From positions 1-25,915 of IMG/VR virus record IMGVR_UViG_3300033145_001773: a stretch of DNA of 25,915 nt; one strand, 5' to 3'. How positions within the stretch are numbered: the first letter of the stretch is position 1; every line of letters begins with the position of its first letter. This DNA comes from a virus. The notes under the pieces were generated by a model. It did no database searches, was not told where the DNA came from, and was given only the letters and a program-made list of their open reading frames with translations. The translations under genes were made by a program, and so were the position numbers. This document shows positions 13,576 to 21,234 of this stretch, one piece after another.

Positions 13576-15476
13576 TAACCACCTATTTTGAGATTTCTTA
13601 AATAATTACTATTTTTTGCTTTGTCTTCTACTTTTGCATTACCTATTTGTTGAGTATTTGCTGCAATAGCTTCATTCATTTCTTTTAATTCATTTATTAT
13701 TTTTTGATTTATTTCTAAAAACTGGTCTTTAGTGATTGTTATAGTACCTAATAATTCTTCTAAACTTTTTCCCTGTTCTTCTTTTTCTGCAGCTAGTTTA
13801 AGAATCCGTTCCCTCATAATACCTGACATTCCCATACCAAAGCCAGGTGCATACTCCTTTTCTCTAGGAGGCAGATTTTCTCTGGTAGGTACTGTTGCAG
13901 ATGGTATTCGGGGTTTTATTATATTTTTAAACATATCCATCAGCATACCCATGGGTGAATATTTTCCCCCTGCTCCTAAAGTAGCTGCTTCCATCACTCC
14001 TGGTTTTTTAGCTGTTTTAACCGTATCTTCTGCAGCATACTTATAACCCCATTTCACAGCTTCAATTTGATTCATTAAACTTATTATTCCCTCTAAAACC
14101 CTCACAAGTCCTTTAAATAAGCCTTCCCAATTAATACCTCTAATTAACTCTATAAATTGATTCATACCTGTACTTGCCTTGGTTACAAATTCTTCTATAC
14201 CTTCTGTTATTGTATCAAAATTTGCATCTTTAATACCATCTATAATACCCTGTCCTAATTCTTTAAATTTTTCCGTTAATGGACTTAACCCTGCCTTAAC
14301 TGCATCAATAATTAATTTTAATCTACCATTCGCTTGTATGGCGTCATTGACTACATTTAACCAATTTCTCATACCAAATAATACATCTGCTATAGATGTA
14401 CCAAAAGCCTTTGTGAATGTGATAGCTAACTCATTTACCGTAGCTATTAAATCTTTAAATCTTCCAACAATTGTTTCTCTAAATTTTTGACTCATCTTAT
14501 CTGCAGTACCTGCTGAGTCTTCTAATTTTTTCTGTAACTTTGTTAAGCTACCTACTCCCATAGATACTACTGCCGTCATTGCGGGTGCTGCTCTCAACCC
14601 AAATAATTTAAACATATCTGCTGCACCAATACCTGCTATTTCCAGGGCGGTTATTATCTCTACAAATGGTTTTAGTTTACCTGTAGAATCTGTAAAAGTT
14701 AATCCCAACTTGTTCATTATTTTTTGTGCCTGAGAAGTCGGACTTAACATCATTGAGATAGCTCTTCTTAATGATGAACCTGCCATGGAACCTTGAAAAC
14801 CTGCATTACCCATTTGACCTATAGCCGCTGTTAATTCTTCTATTGACCATCCTGCTGCATTTGCCACTGCTGCTGAATATTTCAATGACTCTCCTAAGGA
14901 GCCTATAGTTATATTAGCCGACACAGCTGCTTTTGCCAGAATATCAGATACTCTCACTGTTTTACTTGCATCCATTTGGAATGACCTTAAGGCAGTGATG
15001 GCTATTGAAGATGCTTCTGCTAATTCAATATTACCCACTATAGCCATATTTAAAACGGGTCCTATAGTTTTTAAAATTTCTCTCGTATTAAAACCTGCTA
15101 ATGCTAAAACCTGCATACCCTTTGCTGCTTGTGTACTCGAATATAATGTCTCGCGACCTAATCTTCTTGCTTCCTCTGTCAAAGCAGACATACCTGCAGC
15201 TGCCATTTCAGAACCACCTGATATAATGGCAAAGGTTCTATTCATAGCATCTTCAAATCTTGCACCTGCTATAATCATTGCACCGAAAGCTATACCTGCC
15301 ACTATACCTACATTACGTATAACCCTAAATAAGCTACTAAATATACGGCTGATACCTCTTCCTAAAGAAGTTATAGAATTTTTAAAAGAGGTGATTTGAC
15401 CTCTAATTCCTCTTAAGGCAGATTGAAAACCTCTGTATGCTAATTTTAAAACTACCTGGATTTCTCCTACGCGCAC
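13575..15476 (-). CDS. Tail tape measure protein (TP901 core type)
   Basis: The 633-residue protein starts with GTG at 15476. A basic, helix-rich N-terminus and a hydrophobic segment (IVAGIAFGAMIIAGA, about 57-71) precede the conserved tape measure core with ARFEDAMNRTFAIISGG, LGRETLYSSTQAAKGM, NAAGWSIEELTAAIGQMGNAG and GSSLRRAISMMLSP. The C-terminal part is helical with basic and Pro-rich linkers. Tape measure proteins set tail length and help DNA entry. At about 0.15 nm per residue it predicts a tail near 95 nm. It follows the two chaperone-like genes and is coupled by TAATG to the next structural gene. This is the best-supported family call in the tail module. Confidence 0.9.
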   Translation of the reverse strand: MRVGEIQVVLKLAYRGFQSALRGIRGQITSFKNSITSLGRGISRIFSSLFRVIRNVGIVAGIAFGAMIIAGARFEDAMNRTFAIISGGSEMAAAGMSALTEEARRLGRETLYSSTQAAKGMQVLALAGFNTREILKTIGPVLNMAIVGNIELAEASSIAITALRSFQMDASKTVRVSDILAKAAVSANITIGSLGESLKYSAAVANAAGWSIEELTAAIGQMGNAGFQGSMAGSSLRRAISMMLSPTSQAQKIMNKLGLTFTDSTGKLKPFVEIITALEIAGIGAADMFKLFGLRAAPAMTAVVSMGVGSLTKLQKKLEDSAGTADKMSQKFRETIVGRFKDLIATVNELAITFTKAFGTSIADVLFGMRNWLNVVNDAIQANGRLKLIIDAVKAGLSPLTEKFKELGQGIIDGIKDANFDTITEGIEEFVTKASTGMNQFIELIRGINWEGLFKGLVRVLEGIISLMNQIEAVKWGYKYAAEDTVKTAKKPGVMEAATLGAGGKYSPMGMLMDMFKNIIKPRIPSATVPTRENLPPREKEYAPGFGMGMSGIMRERILKLAAEKEEQGKSLEELLGTITITKDQFLEINQKIINELKEMNEAIAANTQQIGNAKVEDKAKNSNYLRNLKIGG

Positions 15477-15491
15477 GGCCTTTTCACTCCC

Positions 15492-15866
15492 TTATATTTC
15501 CAACTTACCTTTATCTAAACTTTCTTTAAGTTTTTGGGGCTTCATCCCTAAAGATGTAAATAACTTAATCATCATTTGTTCCTGTTGTTTTTCACGTTGA
15601 CTATCTATTTTTTCTTTATCTTCTTTACTTTCTACTACCTCTTTATTTATTACGGGTTGAACATTTAAAATACTATCTATTGTTTTCCCTGAAAATGCTA
15701 AAACAGAAATATAAGATAACATTTTATAATGCTCTACGTTCCTTGTATTAATTTCTTGAATCAAACCTTGAATTTCATTGATATCTAATTCTTGAATATA
15801 GTCTATACTCCAACCATACTCGCTTGCTAAAATATCAATTACTTCAAAATCATGTGAAAATTCCAT
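15492..15866 (-). CDS. Putative second tail assembly chaperone
   Basis: The 124-residue protein starts at 15866, sharing one base with the preceding stop (TAATG). It is acidic and helical (FEVIDILASEYGWSIDYIQELD) with a charged Lys/Glu/Gln C-terminus. Size, order (tube, chaperone 1, chaperone 2, tape measure) and coupling fit the second frame of a G/GT-type tail assembly chaperone pair that loads the tape measure. In many phages this frame is reached by ribosomal frameshifting. Here the -1 frame has a TGA immediately before, and no slippery heptamer is seen, so re-initiation is more likely. Confidence 0.6.
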   Translation of the reverse strand: MEFSHDFEVIDILASEYGWSIDYIQELDINEIQGLIQEINTRNVEHYKMLSYISVLAFSGKTIDSILNVQPVINKEVVESKEDKEKIDSQREKQQEQMMIKLFTSLGMKPQKLKESLDKGKLEI

Positions 15867-16198
15867 TATATTTCAGCATCTTCCTCGGTTTCAACACTTC
15901 CCCCGAGTCCAACAGCCAAAATACTTTTAATATCTGCAACTGCAACTAATTTACCCACTACTTCCTCTGTTAACTGCTTATTAGATTTCACTAAAATAGT
16001 AGAACAGACCTTGATTAGTTTATCCATCAATCCTGGAATTTCCTCAAGGTCTGTATCTGCAGATAGTTTATCTAATCCCTTTAACTGTGAAGTAAATTGT
16101 TTAACTTCTACTAAACTCAAAGGTTTTATGATATAATCTTTTCCGTCTTCTAGTGTAATCGTGTAATCCACTTGAGTAATTCTTTTAGTTTTACCCAT
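15866..16198 (-). CDS. Putative first tail assembly chaperone
   Basis: The 110-residue protein starts at 16198 behind AGGAGG. Its pattern is a short beta start (YTITLEDGKDYIIKPLSLVEV) then helices (KQFTSQLKGLDKL, LMDKLIKVCSTILVK), and a small acidic C-terminus. It lies between the tail tube and the tape measure, the standard place for tail assembly chaperones. It is joined to the next gene by a one-base stop/start overlap. Assignment rests on position, size and fold pattern rather than a diagnostic motif. Confidence 0.62.
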   Translation of the reverse strand: MGKTKRITQVDYTITLEDGKDYIIKPLSLVEVKQFTSQLKGLDKLSADTDLEEIPGLMDKLIKVCSTILVKSNKQLTEEVVGKLVAVADIKSILAVGLGGSVETEEDAEI

Positions 16199-16224
16199 GA
16201 TATATACCTCCTTTTATTAACTCA

Positions 16225-16261
16225 ATTACTATGAGTAATCTTGGAATATGTTCAAATATTC
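16225..16261. repeat. Two small hairpins between tail tube and chaperone genes
   Basis: ATTACT-ATG-AGTAAT (16225-16239) and GAATAT-N6-ATATTC (16244-16261) are two adjacent perfect 6-bp inverted repeats in the 64-bp gap after the tube gene. Neither is followed by a T-run on the minus strand. They could dampen transcription or protect the abundant tube message. Confidence 0.4.
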
Positions 16262-16262
16262 A

Positions 16263-16664
16263 TTACGTTAAATATTGAACTTTCTTTAAAGTAAGTGTAG
16301 CCTTTACAAAATCATCCTGCACTGAAATAACTTCATAATTAGTTACCTTACAATTCTTAATAACACCCGCTAAACCACCACCGTTAGCCCCTGCTTCCAA
16401 TGTTAAGTCAATCATGGTATTTTTTAAAAACGTTGCAGCATCCCCGCCGTCGTCTCCTGGAAAATTTTCCAATCCGAATTCGGCACTCTCTATTGTGATT
16501 TCACAACTTTGATTTCCTAGCTCCATAGCTAAAGGATATCTATAATCCCCGCCAAAAAGTTCAGAAGGATTTCCGTCAAATGCTACTGTAATTCCCTGAC
16601 ACGGTGCTACATAATCATCACCAATCTTAGCCTTACCTGTACTAAATTTAAAAGTGTAACTCAT
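16263..16664 (-). CDS. Major tail tube protein
   Basis: The 133-residue protein begins SYTFKFSTGKAKIGDD and contains LEAGANGGGLAGVIKNC and a closing strand KATLTLKKVQYL. This compact beta-sandwich pattern is the one expected of siphovirus tail tube subunits, which stack as hexameric rings. It precedes the chaperone and tape measure genes. No sheath-like gene is adjacent, which supports a non-contractile tail. The gene at 6234 is a longer paralog. The 64-bp gap after it contains two small hairpins. Confidence 0.72.
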   Translation of the reverse strand: MSYTFKFSTGKAKIGDDYVAPCQGITVAFDGNPSELFGGDYRYPLAMELGNQSCEITIESAEFGLENFPGDDGGDAATFLKNTMIDLTLEAGANGGGLAGVIKNCKVTNYEVISVQDDFVKATLTLKKVQYLT

Positions 16665-16679
16665 ATTAATCCCCCCTTC

Positions 16680-17162
16680 TTATATTATTCTCTTAATAGT
16701 TCTATTAAACCAAATTATATAATCATCGATTCCCTTTTTACCATATTTTTCATAAAGATAATGATACGCAAAACGATGTAATTTTGTATGTATTCCCGCC
16801 TCCATTTTCATTATCTTATCGTCATTCTCTTCTAAATAAACATGATGCTTTACCGATGTCGTTGATAAATGTTTACCTTTATTTGATTTACTAATCTTTT
16901 CTTTTACCTCCTCTGTGTGATGTTTATCTTCCATACCATTCTTATTTGTTTTTAAATATTCTTTTCGTGCAATACTCATTTGTCGTTTCGTTTCTTTAGA
17001 GTGTCGTTTATTCAACATACCGTAACTGGTGCATGTCCACGGTTTTTTTGTCCTTGCGTCCCTTAATCTCTGTCTCGTTTCCTCGCTTATCGTTCTTCCC
17101 GTAAGGGTTACACTCAGCTTTCTTTTATGTTCTTCTGTTTGTTTATATCCCTTAAATGGCAT
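16680..17162 (-). CDS. NUMOD3/HNH-type homing endonuclease
   Basis: I choose the ATG at 17162, one base after the upstream stop, giving 160 residues; an in-frame start at 17240 would lie inside the tail terminator gene. Three NUMOD3-like DNA-binding repeats are visible (about 6-38, 49-70, 78-100; for example QTEEHKRKLSVTLTGRTISE). A His-rich HNH-like nuclease end (KHHVYLEENDDK ... GIHTKLHRFAYHYL, with H106, H107, H125, H129) and GIDDYIIWF follow. Free-standing homing endonucleases spread by cutting intronless or HEG-less relatives. It is a selfish insertion between tail terminator and tube genes. The catalytic Asn of a classical HNH is not obvious, so activity is uncertain. Confidence 0.72.
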   Translation of the reverse strand: MPFKGYKQTEEHKRKLSVTLTGRTISEETRQRLRDARTKKPWTCTSYGMLNKRHSKETKRQMSIARKEYLKTNKNGMEDKHHTEEVKEKISKSNKGKHLSTTSVKHHVYLEENDDKIMKMEAGIHTKLHRFAYHYLYEKYGKKGIDDYIIWFNRTIKRII

Positions 17163-17163
17163 C

Positions 17164-17565
17164 TCACAACCCCACAACTGTATCGAATACAATTGGGCAC
17201 ATCCAAAATTCTTCACTATCATTGTGTACTGGTTCACCATCTGTTTTTCTAAATTCTCTTATATATGCATTACTATCTGCTAATGTCTCATTTTTCTTAT
17301 CTAATGTATCTAAAACTACTGCTATTATTTGTTTTAAAATACTATATGCCTCTATTACAGTATCTTTTACATAAATTATTATTGTAAAGGTACCGCTTTC
17401 TGCCTCTAGTGTAGAATGAGAATCTCCCAATGTCTCGCTCAAAATTATTTGCTTATTAGTTCGACTAAGTGGCATATCCCGTACACGTATATCTGAAGCA
17501 GATACTAGAGTAGTCACTGCCGCTGTACTTATTAATTTGTCTCTTATCGTTTTTAATAATTCCAT
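17164..17565 (-). CDS. Tail terminator/completion protein
   Basis: The start at 17565 shares one base with the upstream stop (TAATG); the in-frame codon at 17592 lies inside the preceding gene. The 133-residue product has the alpha/beta pattern of tail terminator proteins of the DUF3168 type: an N-terminal helix (LLKTIRDKLISTAAV), a short DMP segment, a strand ESGTFTIIIYVKD, a long helix (VIEAYSILKQIIAVVLDTLD) and a final strand. It caps the tail tube at the head-proximal end. The order head closure, HK97 gp10-like, terminator, tube supports this. Confidence 0.68.
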   Translation of the reverse strand: MELLKTIRDKLISTAAVTTLVSASDIRVRDMPLSRTNKQIILSETLGDSHSTLEAESGTFTIIIYVKDTVIEAYSILKQIIAVVLDTLDKKNETLADSNAYIREFRKTDGEPVHNDSEEFWMCPIVFDTVVGL

Positions 17566-17936
17566 TATTCTAGTATCTTTCCAAATGCCCACTTATGTCG
17601 TATTGGGTCTCTTAATACATTCATTGCGATATTCATAAAGGGTCTTGCTCTCATTTTAAAAGTACCGAAGTGTACATAAATACCATAGTCAACCATTGTA
17701 AAAACATAACCTTCTATTTGACCTCTATACCATTTAACTGTATTATCAACACTTCCTGCTAGTCTACCCGTGTCCCAAATCCACCCCGGAAAAGATTGCC
17801 TTGTCATTTCTGCTGCCAGAGAGGTTAGACGATACATTCCGTTTTCTACCTTTTTAGGTGTTTTTACACTTATGACTGCTAACCTTTTTAAAAGCTGTTC
17901 TACCCCTCTAACTTTTACTTCTGTAGCTTGAGACAC
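17565..17936 (-). CDS. HK97 gp10-like tail component
   Basis: The 123-residue basic protein begins with VKVRGVEQLLKRLAVIS and has a helical middle. Its C-terminal half carries the family signature: DTGRLAGSV, then YGIYVHFGTFKMRARPFM and a final helix. HK97 gp10-family proteins act at the head-tail interface during tail completion. It follows the head closure gene by zero bases and is coupled to the terminator by TAATG. Confidence 0.8.
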   Translation of the reverse strand: MSQATEVKVRGVEQLLKRLAVISVKTPKKVENGMYRLTSLAAEMTRQSFPGWIWDTGRLAGSVDNTVKWYRGQIEGYVFTMVDYGIYVHFGTFKMRARPFMNIAMNVLRDPIRHKWAFGKILE

Positions 17937-18257
17937 TTAGCTCACTATCCTTAACATTATTTTCAGATGATTTCCTCGTCCAGCATCATCCATTACAGCT
18001 AATACTTTATAATTTTCACTACTTATTGTAATTATATCACCCTGAGTTACATCTACTGTAATTGCACAATAAAGTCTATGTGTACTTGTTATTACCTTAC
18101 CCGATTCCTCTACCGTATAATCACCATTATCAGGTTGTAAAGCACAATCAAAACTTGTAGATGTACTATCACTAAAAGTTGGTTCTCCAAAATCATTTGT
18201 ACTTACTACTGACTTTCTAGTACGTGTTGCACTTTTATTAAAATAAGTACTTATCAT
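17937..18257 (-). CDS. Head closure/head-tail joining protein
   Basis: The 106-residue beta-rich protein has an N-terminal TRTRKSVVSTNDFGEPTFSD, typical of head-tail joining proteins (SPP1 gp16/HK97 gp7 type). Further strands follow: LYCAITVDVTQGDIITISSENYKV. It lies between the connector adaptor and the HK97 gp10-like gene, as in standard siphovirus maps. Identification rests on the pattern and on the strict synteny. Confidence 0.68.
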   Translation of the reverse strand: MISTYFNKSATRTRKSVVSTNDFGEPTFSDSTSTSFDCALQPDNGDYTVEESGKVITSTHRLYCAITVDVTQGDIITISSENYKVLAVMDDAGRGNHLKIMLRIVS

Positions 18258-18258
18258 C

Positions 18259-18852
18259 TTACATCATCCCATACGAGAAACCGTCTCCGGCCCCCATTAC
18301 TCTCTTCAATTCTGCTATATCTTTATTAATTAATTCTGGTTTCGATACTGCAGATTGTACATTATACGTAATTGAATAATCCCCAATTTTTTCTTGTTTT
18401 GTTTCAGTATCCCCTGTAAATAAATCGGGTTTATAATTTAATAAGTATTTGAATACTAGTAGAAGTTGTAATTTTTTTTCTAAAGGGTCTACTGCACAAC
18501 TACCATATTTATAAGTAACTTTATATAAATATAACTCAGTTAATAAAAAATCAAATACTACTATACCCTCATCCTCAAAATACCAGTATTCACCTACTAT
18601 TTCGTTCCAAGTATCTCCGTTATCAGTTGAATATTCTATCTTTGTAACCTCTGTAATATACATATCTGGTAAATCTAAATATGCCTGTTTGTCCATACGC
18701 AGGCAAAATGTCTTACTTGTAGAAACTTCAGTATATGATTTACCTGTTAGTTTCTTGACTTCTTCTTCTGCCCAGGTAACTACATCCCAAGGAATACTCG
18801 TATCACTTATTCCCAGTATGTCTGCGACCTCTTCCCTTGTTAGAAGTACCAT
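18259..18852 (-). CDS. Head-tail connector/adaptor protein (gp6/gp15-like)
   Basis: I place the start at the ATG 18852 (MVLLTREEVADILG), which begins the recognisable fold; a TTG at 18930 would add 26 residues out of the upstream gene. The 197-residue product opens with an adaptor-type helix (EEVADILGISD ... VVTWAEEEVKKLTGKSY), then beta strands (TKIEYSTDNGDTWNEIVGEY) and a C-terminal helical part. Adaptors bind under the portal ring. The upstream cassette gene overlaps its start by 50 bases, and the ribosome binding site is weak (AGAGAAAG), so expression may depend on translation of the gene before it. Confidence 0.65.
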   Translation of the reverse strand: MVLLTREEVADILGISDTSIPWDVVTWAEEEVKKLTGKSYTEVSTSKTFCLRMDKQAYLDLPDMYITEVTKIEYSTDNGDTWNEIVGEYWYFEDEGIVVFDFLLTELYLYKVTYKYGSCAVDPLEKKLQLLLVFKYLLNYKPDLFTGDTETKQEKIGDYSITYNVQSAVSKPELINKDIAELKRVMGAGDGFSYGMM

Positions 18853-19405
18853 GGTTTTTCTTTCTCTTTGCGTTATGAGATGTCCAAAAATATCCCTTAT
18901 GTATAAATCCCTTAATTTCTTTTTTATCAATCATATCTAGAATAATTGTGAAAATATTTTTATATTTTTTAAAATCGATTCCTTTTTTAAATAAATAAAT
19001 TCCACAATCTGCAAATCTCTTTCTAGTTACTGCTGTTATATTTTTCTTATCATCTAATTTATAAATAGGTATTGATTTATTAACTACAAAATTTTTAGCA
19101 ACTACTGTTACCTTTTTAGTGTGGTTCCTATGATATGTTATTAAACCTCCAAAATTTATATTGGTCAAAGATAGCCTAGATATAATAATAAATTCTTCTT
19201 TTCCTTCTGCAAACTTACTAATAGCTTCCATCTTATTGGTCACTTTAATGCACTTCTCTTCTACATATTTAGGTATTATTTTCTCATCTGTATAGATTTT
19301 AACCCTATAGACGGGTTCTAATCTAGCTAATGTAAATTCTAATAAATCCTTATTAAACATCTTACACTCTAAATCGAGTTTATTCAAAATAAGTAGAATA
19401 TCCAT
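18803..19405 (-). CDS. Sugar nucleotidyltransferase-like protein without catalytic residues
   Basis: The 200-residue product aligns by pattern to sugar-phosphate nucleotidyltransferases. NKDLLEFTLARLEP matches the GKPLLEYxLERL segment, GGLITYHRNHTKKVTVVAKN matches the SxLIxFHRxHxxxxTVV segment, and RKRFADCGIYLF matches the xxxAGIYxF strand. The N-terminal nucleotide-binding loop (GxGxRL...KP) is missing, and the metal-binding NGDxLTDxD segment reads SRLSLTNIN. Catalysis is therefore unlikely. About the last 16 residues are out-of-frame translation of the connector gene, which suggests the original stop was lost at an insertion junction. It ends the glycan cassette. It could be a degenerate scaffold or regulatory protein. 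Confidence 0.62.
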   Translation of the reverse strand: MDILLILNKLDLECKMFNKDLLEFTLARLEPVYRVKIYTDEKIIPKYVEEKCIKVTNKMEAISKFAEGKEEFIIISRLSLTNINFGGLITYHRNHTKKVTVVAKNFVVNKSIPIYKLDDKKNITAVTRKRFADCGIYLFKKGIDFKKYKNIFTIILDMIDKKEIKGFIHKGYFWTSHNAKRKKNHGTSNKGRGRRHTGNK

Positions 19406-19454
19406 GTTTATACCTCTTATATAAAGAAAATGTTTAGCACAACCTATTTTACAC

Positions 19455-20645
19455 CTAATAAACTATAATATCGTTTTTTTGGAACAATTTAACCATATCT
19501 TCTCTAGCCCATTGTAACTCTATAGAAGTTAAATGAGATGTTTTAATAATACACGGTGAAAAACTCTTTTTCCCTGCATAATAATTAACTTGTTTATTTA
19601 CTATCTGAATATCATATCTTTGAATATTTTCATAAATATCACACCCTGGGAAAGGGTGGAAAATATAAAGACTTACCTTATCAGGTTGAGTTTCTAATAC
19701 CCATTTTTTAGTAGCCCTTAATGTATCTACTGTTTCACCTGGTAACCCAATCATCAAGAAAACTTTAGTTTTTAAACCTAATTTCTTGCAAATACTTATA
19801 GCCTTTGTGTTTGTATTCACACTATTTGACTTATTTATAGTATTTAAAATTTTCTGACTACCACTTTCTATTCCAAAACTTAAATATTGACAGCCTGAAT
19901 CTAAAGCATATTTTATAACTGTATCATCTACATAATCACTACGTGCTTGTGACCTCCAAGCAATTTTTACTTTTTGTAATTCCTTACATAATTGTATAAA
20001 ACGTGATTTATTCATTAAAATATTATCATCATAAAATATAAACATTTTTGGATTATATTTTTCTTTTAACACTTCAATTTCTTTTCTTAAATTAACTGTA
20101 TTTCTCAATCTTATCTTATCTATAATTTTGGCACAAAAGGCACACTTATACGGACAACCTCTCGAAGTCATAATGGGTATACGTTCATGAAAATTAAATT
20201 TATTTTCCACTAATGAAAAATCTATTGTTGAAATATCATCTAAATTAAAATTAGAATGCCCCTGTATGATTCCCTTTTCCCGTTTTAAAATCTTTTCCAT
20301 TACCAAGTCCACTATACCCTCTATTTCCCTCATAACTACTAAGTCAAACCCGTAATTTTGAATCTTCTCGGGCCGTATGGATGGTAAGGGTCCACCAGCT
20401 ATTTTAAATATTCCTGGAAACCTTTTACCTAATTCTTGAAACTGTTCTTCATGAATACTACTACCTCCGAAGCCAAGTACATCCTCTTTTTCAAAAGAAT
20501 ATCTTAAGCCTTCTTCCCAACTTAAAATTTTTATTAGCTTAAAAAATGGCTTTAGCGCAGCGGCAACATATAATAATCCCAATGGGGGAACGAAATTATC
20601 TTCATCTAAAAAACTATTTTTGGGAAGTATTAAAATTAATTGCAT
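19455..20645 (-). CDS. B12-binding-type radical SAM protein
   Basis: The 396-residue protein shows the class layout. An N-terminal cobalamin-domain-like region (PPLGLLYVAAAL, GGSSIHEEQFQEL, KIAGGPLPSIRPEKI) precedes a radical SAM barrel with SRGCPYKCAFC (C164, C168, C171, all present). FIFYDDNILMNKSRF, YLSFGIESGSQKILN and FLMIGLPGETVDTL are also characteristic. A DxHxxG cobalamin-binding histidine motif is not visible, so the N-terminal domain may not bind B12 in the usual way. Relatives methylate or rearrange unactivated carbons, often in sugar or lipid pathways. Within this cassette a glycan or lipid-precursor substrate is an inference. Confidence 0.82.
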   Translation of the reverse strand: MQLILILPKNSFLDEDNFVPPLGLLYVAAALKPFFKLIKILSWEEGLRYSFEKEDVLGFGGSSIHEEQFQELGKRFPGIFKIAGGPLPSIRPEKIQNYGFDLVVMREIEGIVDLVMEKILKREKGIIQGHSNFNLDDISTIDFSLVENKFNFHERIPIMTSRGCPYKCAFCAKIIDKIRLRNTVNLRKEIEVLKEKYNPKMFIFYDDNILMNKSRFIQLCKELQKVKIAWRSQARSDYVDDTVIKYALDSGCQYLSFGIESGSQKILNTINKSNSVNTNTKAISICKKLGLKTKVFLMIGLPGETVDTLRATKKWVLETQPDKVSLYIFHPFPGCDIYENIQRYDIQIVNKQVNYYAGKKSFSPCIIKTSHLTSIELQWAREDMVKLFQKNDIIVY

Positions 20646-20646
20646 A

Positions 20647-21234
20647 TTATACCTTTAACTTTTTTGCTAAATAGTGTGCCCTTGCCACACCTGTGTATGC
20701 ACCGTCTTCTTTTATGGTCTCATTCCAACTTCCACCCACTAATTCAAAGTTTGACCTGAGTAACATATCTCTTATCTGTATTGGAAAGAGAATATTCTTG
20801 TGGTACCAATAAATCTTATTAATGACCATCATACAATTAATACCACACATGTCTAAAAATAAATAACCCGAATCCTTGAGTACCCTATTGAATTCACTCA
20901 ATGCTATAAAAGGAGAGTGCGTATGTTCTAATGTACCCAAGCAAAATACACAATCAAATGTATTATCTGCATACGGAATTTCTAGCATACTACCTAACCC
21001 AACATTAGCATGAATCCGTTTTTCAATCTCCTTTGGGTTTATAGTAATACCCTTAGCAATTATACCTTGTTCATTAAACCATTTTGTATGTATACCTACC
21101 CCACAACCTACATCTAAAAGATTTTTGGGTTTAGTAGGTATATTTTCTAAAAGCCACTTTCCCATAGGTACTTCCGGATTCTCGCAAGCTGCAAAAGGTT
21201 CTTTATTATATTGTTCATATTTATTTATATCCAT
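20647..21234 (-). CDS. Class I SAM-dependent methyltransferase
   Basis: The start at 21234 shares one base with the upstream stop (TAATG). The 195-residue product has motif I LLDVGCGVGIHT, motif II AKGITINP, a post-II segment GSMLEIPYADNTFDCVFCLG and TLEHTHSP, which is the Methyltransf_11 pattern, and a lid of hydrophobic helices (INCMMVINKIYWYH). It probably methylates a sugar or small-molecule intermediate; many glycan loci carry such enzymes. It lies one base before the radical SAM gene. Substrate unknown. Confidence 0.82.
   Translation of the reverse strand: MDINKYEQYNKEPFAACENPEVPMGKWLLENIPTKPKNLLDVGCGVGIHTKWFNEQGIIAKGITINPKEIEKRIHANVGLGSMLEIPYADNTFDCVFCLGTLEHTHSPFIALSEFNRVLKDSGYLFLDMCGINCMMVINKIYWYHKNILFPIQIRDMLLRSNFELVGGSWNETIKEDGAYTGVARAHYLAKKLKV

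Noticed and set aside
15860-15905. Ribosomal frameshift between the two tail assembly chaperone genes
   Set aside because: The -1 frame has a TGA just before the second ATG, no slippery heptamer lies after it, and the genes are joined by a TAATG overlap that explains coupling.
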